Origin: Lysinibacillus_B sp036662795
Lineage (GTDB): Bacteria; Bacillota; Bacilli; Bacillales_A; Planococcaceae
DNA: 64,000 bases
Direction of reading: 5' to 3'
Assembly (NCBI RefSeq): GCF_036662795.1
Contig: NZ_JBAFWZ010000011.1
Location: forward strand, 61,685-125,684
Part shown: positions 10,701-18,689 of the stretch, piece after piece
Layout: every line of letters starts with the position of its first letter
Position numbering within the stretch: the stretch's first letter is position 1
Notes under the pieces: model-generated
Database searches by the model: none
What the model saw: the letters and a program-made list of their open reading frames with translations, nothing else
What the model was told of the DNA's origin: nothing
Made by a program: the position numbers and the translations under genes

Positions 10701-12224
10701 ATTAAATAGCGATTGAGGTCGATTTGATAACACAGCTAGCGGTGTATCATTTCCCATAGAGCCTAGTGGATCCTTACCATCCTTCGCTAGTGGGACGATA
10801 TATTTTTGCACATCCTCGAACGTATAGCCGTATATTTTTTGACGTAGCGTTAAGCTCTCCACTTTAACCGACTCTTCCTTCTGCACCTCTACCTTTAGCA
10901 TATTTTCTTCTAGCCATTCTCTATAAGGCTGTGCTGCCGCCATTTCTGCCTTTAACTCATCATCAGAAATGATTTTACCTTGCTCTAAATCGATAAGTAG
11001 CATACGCCCCGGGCTTAAACGATCCTTATACAAAATATCTTCTTCCGCATAGTCAACTACACCCGTCTCAGATGAAAAGATGACATGATCATCCTTCGTT
11101 ACATATAATCGACCCGGACGTAACCCGTTACGATCTAAAATAGCACCAATCTGTTTCCCATCGGTAAAGGAAATGGCTGTTGGACCATCCCAAGGCTCCA
11201 TTAAGCTTGCATGATATTGATACAGTGCTTTACGTTCGTCTGAAATTCGTGGATTTTCTGTCCATGGCTCTGGAATCATCATCATTGCCGTTTGTGCAGG
11301 AGTTCTACCTGCTAACACGAAAAACTCAAAAGCATTATCTAGCATTGAGGAATCAGATCCCGTTGTATCAATAATAGGTAACAGTTTTTGTAAATCGTCA
11401 CCGAATGCCTCTGAAATAAACTGCCTCTCACGTGCTCGCATCCAGTCTATATTGCCGCGAAGTGTATTAATTTCTCCGTTATGGATAATATAACGATTCG
11501 GGTGTGCTCGTTTCCATGACGGGAATGTATTTGTAGAATAACGTGAATGCACTAGGGCAAAAGCAGAAATAAAGCTTTCATCCTGTAAATCCTCATAGTA
11601 GTCACTAACTTCTTCTGGAGCTAATAATCCTTTATATACTATCGTTTGGCTTGACATGCTTGGGCAATAAAATTCATAACCTTGAGTGTTTGCCCAGTGC
11701 TCGGCTTGCTTACGAATACAATACAGCTTACGTTCAAAAGCTAAACGATCCTTTACGTTCGTCGCGCGAATAAACACTTGTCGAACAAGAGGTGCGGTTG
11801 ATTTTGCTAAGTCACTTAAATTCCCTTTATTTGTAGGAGCAGTTCGCCAGCCGATTAACGTTTGCCCTTCTTGCTCAATAAGCTCATTAATTTTCGCTTC
11901 AATAGCTAGGCGCTCATCTTCTACCTCAGTAAAGAATAGCTGCCCTACAGCATACTCCCCTTTTTCCGGTAAGTTCCATTCCGTACAATTTAATTTGAAA
12001 AATGCATCTGGGATTTGCACCATAATTCCTGCACCATCGCCAGTTTTACCGTCTCCTCCACGTCCCGCGCGATGCTCTAGACGACATAACATTTCTAAGC
12101 CGTTTTTTACGATATCATGTGATGCACGCCCTTTAAAATTTGCGTACATTCCGATCCCACATGCATCATGCTCAAACTCTGGATTATAAAGACCTTGTGC
12201 TTCAGGTAATTGATGAAAAGTCAT
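7704..12224 (-). CDS. gltB: Glutamate synthase large (alpha) subunit
   Basis: 1506 residues from the ATG at 12224, chosen because TGGGGGGA precedes it; eight more codons are open upstream without a ribosome site. The N-terminal nucleophile Cys22 (HDACGIG) would be exposed after removal of a 21-residue propeptide. Domains in order: class II glutamine amidotransferase (to about residue 420), central domain, FMN-binding synthase barrel (GVGLISPPPHHDIYS; CVMMRACHLDTCPVGVATQ with the 3Fe-4S cysteines) and the C-terminal GXGXG beta-helix. It is called gltA in B. subtilis. It forms an operon with gltD and is divergent from its likely activator gltC. Confidence 0.96.
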   Translation of the reverse strand: MTFHQLPEAQGLYNPEFEHDACGIGMYANFKGRASHDIVKNGLEMLCRLEHRAGRGGDGKTGDGAGIMVQIPDAFFKLNCTEWNLPEKGEYAVGQLFFTEVEDERLAIEAKINELIEQEGQTLIGWRTAPTNKGNLSDLAKSTAPLVRQVFIRATNVKDRLAFERKLYCIRKQAEHWANTQGYEFYCPSMSSQTIVYKGLLAPEEVSDYYEDLQDESFISAFALVHSRYSTNTFPSWKRAHPNRYIIHNGEINTLRGNIDWMRARERQFISEAFGDDLQKLLPIIDTTGSDSSMLDNAFEFFVLAGRTPAQTAMMMIPEPWTENPRISDERKALYQYHASLMEPWDGPTAISFTDGKQIGAILDRNGLRPGRLYVTKDDHVIFSSETGVVDYAEEDILYKDRLSPGRMLLIDLEQGKIISDDELKAEMAAAQPYREWLEENMLKVEVQKEESVKVESLTLRQKIYGYTFEDVQKYIVPLAKDGKDPLGSMGNDTPLAVLSNRPQSLFNYFKQLFAQVTNPPIDSIREHVVTSTMTLLGAEGSLLHPTSQNARRIMLDTPVLTNGEFEKLLELNQPEFQSAILSLQLSGSIDSELDRIREEAQQAIEAGKTLLVLTDFMEDASIPTLPMLLAVSSLHQFLIREGLRTKVSLIAHSGEAREVHHFAALIGFGVEAIHPYLAYATIGEAIEKGHITIDYATAVKKFRKGAAEGVVKVMSKMGISTVQSYRGAKVFEAVGIGKQVIDEHFTGTASQIDGIDLDTIGKEAKRRHEEALASIRAELDSGSDFQWRADGEHHAFNPKTIHTLQWAARKNDIGLYRMYAEMANNERIGFLRNLFDFKKADRPVPLDEVESVNSIVKRFKTGAMSFGSLSKETHETLAIAMNKLGARSNSGEGGEDPARYTLDANGDNRRSAIKQIASGRFGVKSHYLVNADELQIKMAQGAKPGEGGQLPGNKVYPWVADVRGSTPGVGLISPPPHHDIYSIEDMAELIHDLKNANRHARISVKLVAKAGVGTIAAGVAKGAADVIVISGYDGGTGASPKTSIKHTGLPWELGLAEAHQTLMLNGLRDRVVLETDGKLMTGKDVVMAALLGAEEYGFATAPLIVLGCVMMRACHLDTCPVGVATQNPELRAKFMGNEDHVVNFMRFIAGEIREYMSILGFRTIEEMVGRTDVLTISERTKAHWKASQLDLTTLLHQVQGARTKQQEQDHHIEESFDTVHLLPKVEKALREKEKIELEFPIKNTNRVMGTIIGSEISKRYGEQGLPEDLIHLRFTGHAGQSFGAFIPRGMTMSCVGDVNDYFGKGLSGGKVIAIAPIKGEQEQNVIAGNVCLYGATSGQAFINGRAGHRFAVRNSGANIVVEGIGDHGCEYMTGGRIVILGDVGQNFGAGMSGGIAYVLPSNKEAFKAQCNTEMIEFSKLVDKDEIESVRSMIIGHLERTDSSVALDILAKWEQTVSEFVKVVPTEYRNMLDKINNLKLQGLTEENAAMQAFVEKTGSKELAIFK

Positions 12225-12311
12225 TAAAATTCCCCCCAAATCTTTCAATAGCGTATTTACATTTTAAAGTTTTCGAAATAATATAAACAATATATAGTTT
12301 GGATGGAATCA

Positions 12312-12326
12312 ATCTACTTTTTAGAT
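12312..12326. promoter_or_regulatory. Candidate GltC-binding palindrome
   Basis: ATCTA-CTTTT-TAGAT is a perfect 5-bp inverted repeat in the 118-base gltB/gltC divergent region, 16 bases before the gltC start. It has the T-N11-A layout typical of LysR-type sites. Binding by GltC is inferred from position. Confidence 0.5.
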
Positions 12327-12342
12327 AAAAGGGGTGGAATTA

Positions 12343-13245
12343 TTGGAACTACGCCAATTACGTTACTTTGTTGAGGTTGCGGAGCGTGAACATATTTCTG
12401 AGGCAGCTGAACATCTACACGTAGCACAATCAGCCATTAGTAGGCAAATTGCTAACTTAGAAGAAGAATTGGGGACTCCTCTTTTCGAAAGAATCGGAAG
12501 AAATGTAAAGCTAACGCCAATAGGTAAAATTTTTTTAGAGCATACAATTACCGCATTGAAGGCAATTGATTTTGCAGCAAAGCAGGTCGAGGAATTTTTA
12601 GATCCTGCAAAAGGAACGATAAAAATCGGTTTCCCAACTAGTCTAGCAAGCTATGTTTTACCGACTGTTATTTCTGCATTTAAAAAGGAATATCCTGATG
12701 TATCATTTCACTTAAGACAAGGCTCTTATAAATATTTAATTGAGGCTGTTAAAAATCGCGAGCTCAATTTAGCATTTTTAGGGCCACTTCCTCCAAAGGA
12801 CGAACTTATTAATACGACGATTTTATTTAGTGAAAATGTGCATGCACTCTTACCTGCAAATCATTCTTTAGCTAAAAACGAAAAATTAAATTTAGTAGAC
12901 TTACGAAACGATAATTTTGTTCTTTTCCCAGAAGGCTATATACTGCACAAAGTAGTACTAGATGCTTGTCGTTCAGCAGGCTTTGTTCCAACAATTACTT
13001 CTGAGGGTGAGGATATGGACGCATTAAAAGGCCTTGTTGCTGCAGGAATTGGCGTTACATTGCTACCCGAAAGCTCCCTTTATGATTCGACTGCTCGATT
13101 TACAGTGAAAGTACCAATTGCAATGCCAGCCATCCGCAGAACTGTTGGAGTGATTTCTCCTACAAATCGTGAATTAGCACCATCCGAAAAAGTATTTTTA
13201 AATTTTGTCACAAACTTCTTTTCACGTTTATCACAATTTCAATAA
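12343..13245 (+). CDS. gltC: LysR-type activator of glutamate synthase GltC
   Basis: 300 residues from a TTG start at 12343. This start gives ELRQLRYF as in B. subtilis GltC (also 300 residues) and sits 8 bases after GGGG; a GTG nine bases upstream has no room for a ribosome site. The N-terminal winged helix (residues 1-60, SEAAEHLHVAQSAISRQI recognition region) is followed by a LysR effector domain. In B. subtilis GltC activates gltAB in response to the 2-oxoglutarate/glutamate balance and represses itself; the same divergent layout is seen here. Confidence 0.94.
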   Translation: MELRQLRYFVEVAEREHISEAAEHLHVAQSAISRQIANLEEELGTPLFERIGRNVKLTPIGKIFLEHTITALKAIDFAAKQVEEFLDPAKGTIKIGFPTSLASYVLPTVISAFKKEYPDVSFHLRQGSYKYLIEAVKNRELNLAFLGPLPPKDELINTTILFSENVHALLPANHSLAKNEKLNLVDLRNDNFVLFPEGYILHKVVLDACRSAGFVPTITSEGEDMDALKGLVAAGIGVTLLPESSLYDSTARFTVKVPIAMPAIRRTVGVISPTNRELAPSEKVFLNFVTNFFSRLSQFQ

Positions 13246-13282
13246 ATAAACTTATTACTCTTATAAAATGGAGATTTCGTAT

Positions 13283-13963
13283 ATGAATCAAAAAGTTATG
13301 ATTGTAGACAACGATCTTACATTCGCACAAAGTCTTCAAAATTTTTTAGTTGAACAGGATTTTGATGTAATTTTGGCAGCATCCGCAGAAGAGGCACAGC
13401 AAAAATTTCAAATAGAATATCCATGTATGATTTTGTTGGAGTTGGAATTATCCCAAATGTCTGGTGAAGTATTTTGCCATTGGGTACGAGAGCAGGATGT
13501 GCAGGAAGTGTCCATTATTATGGTGACACACAAGCATTTAATTGAGGATAAAATTAATGGATTAAAGATTGGGGCCGACGATTACTTAGTAAAACCAATA
13601 CATTTTGAAGAGTTGCTTGCCCATATGGAGGCTGTATTACGTAGAACCGGACTATTTTGCCAAAAAATTATTCATAACGGGCTTTGCATTAAGCCACGTA
13701 AAAACGAGGTACTACTGAACGGTGAAATCGTTAGATTAACAAAGCATGAATTCCTATTGCTGTACTACTTTATGGAGCGCCCCCATGCATTAATTACTCG
13801 GGAGGATTTAATCACCTTCCTTTATCCGAATGTCGAAAAAGAAATACTTGACCGAACGATCGATGCACATATTAAAAAATTACGAAAAAAAATCGAGCAC
13901 GACTCAAAAAATCCTGAGCGTATTATTACAATACGAGGCCTTGGCTATAAATTTATTCCATAA
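13283..13963 (+). CDS. Orphan OmpR/PhoB-type response regulator lacking the phospho-acceptor Asp
   Basis: 226 residues from the ATG at 13283 (GGAG 9 bases upstream; an ATG 15 bases earlier has no ribosome site). The receiver domain (about 1-115) keeps the acidic pocket (VDND), the conserved Thr (VTHKH) and Lys (LVKP). The aspartate normally phosphorylated in LLDLxLP is Glu53 here (LLELELSQMSG; GAG at 13439-13441). The C-terminal winged helix is complete (RLTKHEFLLLYYF; IKKLRKKIE; IRGLGYKF). No histidine kinase is nearby. It starts 37 bases after gltC and could be cotranscribed. Glu at this site often mimics the phosphorylated state, so a kinase-independent regulator is likely; its targets are unknown. 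Confidence 0.88.
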   Translation: MNQKVMIVDNDLTFAQSLQNFLVEQDFDVILAASAEEAQQKFQIEYPCMILLELELSQMSGEVFCHWVREQDVQEVSIIMVTHKHLIEDKINGLKIGADDYLVKPIHFEELLAHMEAVLRRTGLFCQKIIHNGLCIKPRKNEVLLNGEIVRLTKHEFLLLYYFMERPHALITREDLITFLYPNVEKEILDRTIDAHIKKLRKKIEHDSKNPERIITIRGLGYKFIP

Positions 13964-14012
13964 GAAAAGCGGAAGCGCATTGGTTAACCCCGACAAGCGC
14001 TGGATGCTAGAC
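13961..14012 (+). repeat. Dispersed repeat, copy 1 (AGAAAAGCG...CCCCGACAAGCGCTGGA)
   Basis: Begins with the stop codon of the response regulator (TAAGAAAAGCGGAAGCGC) and contains CCCCGACAAGCGCTGGA, identical to a stretch in the element at 37597. The other related copies begin at 37724 and 54503. Confidence 0.75.
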
Positions 14013-14097
14013 CATCCTCTAATTCAACAATTGTATACTTCCTTATAATTTCACGCGTGTTGATTTACCTCTTATTGTTAAAGAGAAAATTGGAATA

Positions 14098-14233
14098 CGT
14101 TGATTTCCGCTACGGCTGACTCGCTTTCCGCAGGCACGGCTTCAACTAATTTCTTTCGGCTAATGCCGAAAGAAATGGATTTTCAGCTCGTGCTGTTCCT
14201 GCTGGAGTCGAGTCGCCTTCGCTCCAATCAACG
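14098..14233. repeat. 136-bp palindromic (MITE/REP-like) element
   Basis: The outer arms CGTTGATT (14098-14105) and AATCAACG (14226-14233) pair, and imperfect pairing continues inward through CGACTCG-type blocks. The tip is a perfect 11-bp hairpin TTTCTTTCGGC-TAAT-GCCGAAAGAAA (14150-14175). The segment 14122-14145 matches 20112-20135 at 22 of 24 bases, so this is a dispersed family. It fills most of the 393-base gap between the response regulator and the cytochrome gene terminator, together with repeat copy 1. Confidence 0.8.
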
Positions 14234-14323
14234 AGCAAGCGCCTTTTTATTAATCATTTCACTAAAAAGCACGTTTACGATCTACTAGTATTTGTATAAT
14301 CAACACATCTGTTATAATTTTAA

Positions 14324-14353
14324 AGAAGCCCCTCATATTAAGAGGGGCTCTTC
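14324..14353 (-). terminator. Terminator of the cytochrome c gene
   Basis: GC-rich stem GCCCCTC/GAGGGGC (14328-14334 with 14342-14348) extended by AGAA/TTCT pairs, just after the stop codon on the minus strand and followed by a T-rich run. Confidence 0.8.
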
Positions 14354-14356
14354 TGT

Positions 14357-15319
14357 TTATTGGAAATCCTTTAATACTTCTTGCCAATTAATTGTTCCTT
14401 GCTGTGCTTGCTCTCGGCGCTCTTTCGTCATGATATCTGAAGGTTTGCCACCTTTCGGCCAATCTTTTTCATGGCCACCCCATTCAGGTCGATCCTGTGA
14501 AAGAATATATGCTGCTAAATCTGCCGCATCTTGATCTGTTAACGTTCCTTCCTGACCTAACGGCATATACGCTTGAATATAACCTGCCATTTTTGACATT
14601 CGCGCTAACCCCGCGCCATCGTTAAATGAATTTTCTCCCCATAGGGCTGGACCTGTATTCGCACCCGTCCCTGCACCATCTGCCGCATGACAGGCAATAC
14701 AAGATTTTTCTGAGAATAGTCTTTCACCATCTGTCACGCTTGGTGTTGGTACTTGCTTCATATCAGCGGATTTCGCCCATGGTCGCTCTTCACCAATTTT
14801 TACACCTTTAGAGATGTACTTGAAATAAGCAACCATTGCTTCAAGCTCATCGCTACCGACATCAAACTTTTTGCCGTCCATACTACGAACCATACAGCCG
14901 TTAATTCGTTCCTCTATCGTTACAATATCTCCTGAACGCGCAATATACTTTGGATAATCTGCCATTACTCCAACAAGTGATGCATTTGAAGGTTCAAGCC
15001 CTGCCCCTGCATGACAGCTTGTACATGATAGCTGATTGCCAACATATTCTTCTGCATAAACATGTGTTTCATTTACTAAATTATAACCGAGTAAAATATC
15101 CTCTTTCATTTTGTTGTCATCTGGAATAGCGTCCATTGAAATTTCAGGGAAAATTTGACCTGTGCTTGCTACTTGCATCACCTGCTCAGAATTCTGGACA
15201 AGATTCTCCTTTACCGGTTCTGGATCATTTACCTGCACTAAATTTTGATTAATACCTACGCCAATAAGCACTGCAGCTCCAACTCCAATACCTGCTGCTA
15301 TTATTTTCGATAAACTCAT
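14357..15319 (-). CDS. TsdA-like diheme cytochrome c (thiosulfate dehydrogenase/tetrathionate reductase family)
   Basis: 320 residues. An N-terminal hydrophobic segment (about 4-23) without a lipobox should anchor it on the outer face of the membrane. Two heme sites are visible: Cys99-Thr-Ser-Cys-His103 and Cys207-Ile-Ala-Cys-His211. Between them INGCMVRSMDG places Cys142 where TsdA proteins carry the cysteine ligand of the active-site heme; Met252 (YMPLGQ) is a likely distal ligand of heme 2. This pattern supports thiosulfate oxidation to tetrathionate or the reverse, though a generic electron-carrier role is possible. A GGAG site precedes the ATG. It is a single-gene unit next to metNIQ. 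Confidence 0.82.
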   Translation of the reverse strand: MSLSKIIAAGIGVGAAVLIGVGINQNLVQVNDPEPVKENLVQNSEQVMQVASTGQIFPEISMDAIPDDNKMKEDILLGYNLVNETHVYAEEYVGNQLSCTSCHAGAGLEPSNASLVGVMADYPKYIARSGDIVTIEERINGCMVRSMDGKKFDVGSDELEAMVAYFKYISKGVKIGEERPWAKSADMKQVPTPSVTDGERLFSEKSCIACHAADGAGTGANTGPALWGENSFNDGAGLARMSKMAGYIQAYMPLGQEGTLTDQDAADLAAYILSQDRPEWGGHEKDWPKGGKPSDIMTKERREQAQQGTINWQEVLKDFQ

Positions 15320-15472
15320 GCTCCTCAGCTCCTTTCGTTACCCTTATTGTATCGCTTATCCATTTACCTGAAAGGAATACCGAGAAACATTCAAATATCA
15401 GCCGTAACATTAAGGATTTTCTCTCAATATTTTCAAATTTTCTTCATATTTTCACATTGGTTTGAGATAATA

Positions 15473-15504
15473 AAAAAGTGCCCTAAAATTTAGGACACTT
15501 TTTG
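15473..15504 (-). terminator. Terminator of metNIQ
   Basis: Long A/T-ended stem with a GTGCCCTAAA/TTTAGGACAC core directly after the metQ stop codon; the 5' arm complement supplies a run of T on the minus strand. Confidence 0.85.
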
Positions 15505-15508
15505 TTTA

Positions 15509-16369
15509 TTATTTTGAAACTGGTACGACTGCACCCTTCCATTCTGCTAGGATGAAGTCTTGGATTTCTTTTGAATGTAATACTTCGATTAATTTTTTGA
15601 TTCCTTCATTGTTTTCATCACCATTGCGTGTTGCAATTACGTTAACATACGGAGACTCAGAGCCTTCGATTGCAATTGAATCTTCAATTGGGCTAATGCC
15701 TGCATCAATCGCGAAGTTTGAGTTAATAACAACTGCGTCCCCTTCACCATTTAAGTAGTATTGAGTTAACATTTCTGGTACAGAGTTCGCATCAATTTTT
15801 AATTTTTTCGGATTTTCTACAATATCATCCACAGTTGCTTCAATTTTATTAATGCCATCTTTTAATTTAATTAATCCTTCTACTTCAAGCATTGATAAAA
15901 TACGACCTTGATCTGTTACCGAGTTTGAAATAATGATTGTAGCTCCTTTTGGAAGCTCATCTAATGATTTATATTTTTGAGAATACACTGCGATTGGCTC
16001 AATATGAATACCACCCGCATTTACAAAATCGTAGCCCTTTTTAGCAATTTCATCTTCTAAATAAGGAATGTGTTGGAAATAGTTTGCATCTAAGTCGCCA
16101 GAATCTAAATCTTGGTTCGGCATAATATAGTCTTGGTACGGTTTAATTTCTAGCTCTACGCCTTGCTCCGCTAGGATTGGCTTCGCTTCTTTTAGAATAA
16201 TTTCATGCAAACCATTTGAAGCTCCAACTACTAATTTTGTCGGTTCTGTTGCATCTTCTTTGTCGCCTGTTTCTCCACCACTTGATGTTTTCCCATCATC
16301 AGCAGTACCACAAGCTCCTAAAGCTAGTACGAATACTGATAAAAATAAAAATGATAAAAGCTTTTTCAC
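15509..16369 (-). CDS. metQ: Methionine ABC transporter substrate-binding lipoprotein MetQ
   Basis: 286 residues. Signal peptide with lipobox LGAC (Cys20), so a lipoprotein on the outer membrane face. The body matches the NlpA/MetQ family (KLVVGASNGLHEIILKEAKPIL; DLDANYFQHIPYLE). It captures methionine (often D-methionine as well) for MetNI. It is the last gene of metN-metI-metQ, 61 bases after metI, and ends at a terminator. Confidence 0.95.
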   Translation of the reverse strand: MKKLLSFLFLSVFVLALGACGTADDGKTSSGGETGDKEDATEPTKLVVGASNGLHEIILKEAKPILAEQGVELEIKPYQDYIMPNQDLDSGDLDANYFQHIPYLEDEIAKKGYDFVNAGGIHIEPIAVYSQKYKSLDELPKGATIIISNSVTDQGRILSMLEVEGLIKLKDGINKIEATVDDIVENPKKLKIDANSVPEMLTQYYLNGEGDAVVINSNFAIDAGISPIEDSIAIEGSESPYVNVIATRNGDENNEGIKKLIEVLHSKEIQDFILAEWKGAVVPVSK

Positions 16370-16430
16370 GTTGTTCTCTCCCTTTCCTTTACACTTCTTT
16401 TTTATGCAAACGGCTCATTGCCAGATACAT

Positions 16431-17105
16431 CTAACGTTTGTCTACTTTTGTAGCGATTGTATCCCCTATCCACTGAATAATGAATACAATAATTAAAATG
16501 ATAATTGTCGCCATTAACGTTACATCAGTGCGAGTACGCATAAACCCTTCTATATATGCTAGGTTCCCTAAGCCACCAGCACCGATTACACCAGCCATTG
16601 CCGTATAACCAACAAGTGCAACGGCTGTTACTGTAATACCTGAAATTAGAGCTGGTAAACTTTCAGGAAGTAAAACTTTAAAAATAATTGTCGATGTTTT
16701 AGCGCCCATTGAACGCGCTGCCTCAATGACACCTTTATCAATTTCACGAAGCGCAATCAATACCATTCGTGCATAGAAGGGTGCAGCACCAATAATTAAG
16801 GCTGGTAGGGCTGCGTTTGTTCCACGAATCGTCCCGATTAAAAGCTTCGTAAATGGAATCAGTAAAATAATCAATACGATAAATGGAATTGATCTGAAAA
16901 TATTTACGATTGAGCCCGTTAAAAAGTTAACAAGCTTATTTGCCCATATTTGATTTGGACTCGTTAAAAATAAGATAACCCCAATTGCCAATCCTAAAAT
17001 AAATGTCGCTACTGTTGAAATGGCTGTCATATAAATTGTTTGATACGTAGCCTCAGCCATCGTATCCCAGTTCACATTCGGAAATAATTGATTAAGCATG
17101 CTCAA
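16431..17105 (-). CDS. metI: Methionine ABC transporter permease MetI
   Basis: 224-residue inner-membrane permease with five predicted membrane segments and the ABC-permease coupling motif EAARSMGAKTSTIIFKVLLPES. It overlaps the end of metN by 14 bases. It is called metP (yusB) in B. subtilis. Confidence 0.95.
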   Translation of the reverse strand: MSMLNQLFPNVNWDTMAEATYQTIYMTAISTVATFILGLAIGVILFLTSPNQIWANKLVNFLTGSIVNIFRSIPFIVLIILLIPFTKLLIGTIRGTNAALPALIIGAAPFYARMVLIALREIDKGVIEAARSMGAKTSTIIFKVLLPESLPALISGITVTAVALVGYTAMAGVIGAGGLGNLAYIEGFMRTRTDVTLMATIIILIIVFIIQWIGDTIATKVDKR

Positions 17106-18117
17106 TCACCTCCGTTTGAATTTCATGCCTCTTAAGAATCTGTAAAGCTATATCAACTTTGCTTTCATCACCATCTATATGAACAATTAATGTCCCGTAA
17201 GGTCCGCTCGTTGTATGTGAAATCGTTCCGTGTACGATATTAACATCCACACCATACTGCTGAATGATTTGCGAAATAATTGGCTGCTCTGTTTGTTGAC
17301 CAATAAATGTTACTTTTACAAGCTTACCTGAAGGGTAATTGGCTAAGATTTGCTCGATAGACTCCTTCGTATCGCTTGTACCAGAAACCTGTGAAACAAA
17401 TTTTTTCGTTATCTGTGCCTGTGGATTTTGGAATACGTGTAGAACATCTCCAGACTCTACTACCTTTCCAGCCTCCATAACAGCTACACGATGACATACT
17501 TTGCGAATCACGTGCATTTCGTGTGTAATAAGCACAATCGTTAATCCTAGACGTTTATTAATATCTAGCAGCAGCTCTAAAATTGAATCAGTTGTCTCAG
17601 GATCAAGTGCTGATGTTGCTTCGTCACAGAGTAGTACCTCTGGATTATTAGCAAGCGCTCGAGCAATACCGACACGCTGCTTTTGACCACCAGATAGCTG
17701 AGATGGATAAGCCTTACCACGACCAGCCAATCCGACTAATTCGATTAATTCCCCTACACGCTTTGATCGCTCCGCTTTTGGAACACCCGCAATTTCTAAT
17801 GGGAACTCGATATTTTCCTCTACCGTACGTGACCACAATAAATTAAAGTGTTGGAAAATCATGCTTATTTTTTGCCGTGCTGCCCGAAGCTTACTGCCTG
17901 AAATTGCAGAAATATTTTGACCATTTACTACAACAGTCCCACTTGTCGGCTTCTCTAAACCATTTAACAGGCGAATCATTGTACTTTTTCCGGCACCACT
18001 GTAGCCGATAATGCCATAGATTTCTCCCTTTTGAATCTCTAAGCTTACCCCATCAACAGCCTTTAGCTCGCCGTTTTTCGTGCTGTAAACTTTCGTTATA
18101 TTACTTAACTCAATCAT
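17092..18117 (-). CDS. metN: Methionine ABC transporter ATPase MetN
   Basis: 341 residues. ABC ATPase domain with Walker A GYSGAGKST, signature LSGGQKQR and Walker B LLCDEATSALD, followed by a C-terminal NIL (ACT-like) domain from about residue 265 that in E. coli MetN senses intracellular methionine. First gene of metNIQ, preceded by the SAM riboswitch at 18148-18313. Confidence 0.96.
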   Translation of the reverse strand: MIELSNITKVYSTKNGELKAVDGVSLEIQKGEIYGIIGYSGAGKSTMIRLLNGLEKPTSGTVVVNGQNISAISGSKLRAARQKISMIFQHFNLLWSRTVEENIEFPLEIAGVPKAERSKRVGELIELVGLAGRGKAYPSQLSGGQKQRVGIARALANNPEVLLCDEATSALDPETTDSILELLLDINKRLGLTIVLITHEMHVIRKVCHRVAVMEAGKVVESGDVLHVFQNPQAQITKKFVSQVSGTSDTKESIEQILANYPSGKLVKVTFIGQQTEQPIISQIIQQYGVDVNIVHGTISHTTSGPYGTLIVHIDGDESKVDIALQILKRHEIQTEVIEHA

Positions 18118-18147
18118 AATTGACTCCTTTATAGTTTTAGACTTACT

Positions 18148-18181
18148 AAAAAAACCTTTCTACATAAGATAAGTAGAAAGG
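18148..18181 (-). terminator. Regulated terminator of the SAM riboswitch
   Basis: Perfect 9-bp stem (18155-18163 with 18173-18181) followed on the minus strand by seven T, between the aptamer and metN. It is the expression platform: SAM binding should favour it and stop metNIQ transcription. Confidence 0.9.
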
Positions 18182-18209
18182 CTTTCGCACGAAAATATAC
18201 GTTACCGTT

Positions 18210-18313
18210 CTCTCATCTTCCAAAGAATAACTTTGAGTGACTTGGCACCTTTTCACAATTGTGATGGTTGCCGGGCTTCGTAGGGCACTTCCCTCCACCG
18301 CTCTTAATAAGAG
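18210..18313 (-). ncRNA. SAM-I (S-box) riboswitch aptamer upstream of metNIQ
   Basis: On the minus strand the S-box hallmarks appear in order: CTCTTATT opening P1, AAGAGCGGTGGAGGGA, CCGGCAACC, GGTGCCAAGTC and GATGAGAG closing P1. The P1 arms pair over 8 bp (two G-U). A TTTACA-N18-TAATAT promoter (18319-18348) would start transcription just before the aptamer. Confidence 0.95.
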
Positions 18314-18318
18314 TAACA

Positions 18319-18348
18319 ATATTAAATTTAGATTATTATGAATGTAAA
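18319..18348 (-). promoter_or_regulatory. Candidate promoter for the S-box/metNIQ transcript
   Basis: TTTACA (18343-18348) and TAATAT (18319-18324) on the minus strand, 18 bases apart, a few bases before the SAM aptamer. The position relative to the riboswitch supports it; the -10 is weak. Confidence 0.45.
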
Positions 18349-18375
18349 TGTACCATGCTTGCAATTGTCCGTCAA

Positions 18376-18678
18376 TTACTTTTTCAATATTTCATACAAA
18401 TTTAGTACGGATTGAAATGCATATACTTTTTGAGCTATTTCCCCATCCCGTGCAACAAGTAAACATGGGACACTTTCAATCTCGTTTTCATATGCTAAAT
18501 CTTCCATAAAATTTAAATTCGCTTTCCCAACTGGGAGTAGTGGAAGAAGTTGCTCGACTACATCCATCATTTTAGAAGCCACCGCGCACGTGCCACACAT
18601 TGGTGTGTATAAATAAAGTGCAGCTAACTCCTCATCCTCTACGACTCTCTCCCATTGTTGCTTTGTCCATTCTTTCAA
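18376..18678 (-). CDS. yusE: Thioredoxin-like protein YusE
   Basis: 100-residue single-domain thioredoxin fold with active-site Cys28-Gly-Thr-Cys31 (CGTC in place of CGPC) and the cis-proline before a Cys (SVPCLL). Cytosolic, no signal peptide. Position between metN and yusF/gcvH is as in B. subtilis yusE. The electron donor and substrate are not known. No clear terminator separates it from the S-box promoter. Confidence 0.85.
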   Translation of the reverse strand: MKEWTKQQWERVVEDEELAALYLYTPMCGTCAVASKMMDVVEQLLPLLPVGKANLNFMEDLAYENEIESVPCLLVARDGEIAQKVYAFQSVLNLYEILKK

Positions 18679-18689
18679 TTTTACTCATC

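Noticed and set aside
18146..18364. Open reading frame of 72 codons on the minus strand before metN
   Set aside because: It lies entirely in the SAM riboswitch, its terminator and promoter, and lacks a ribosome site.
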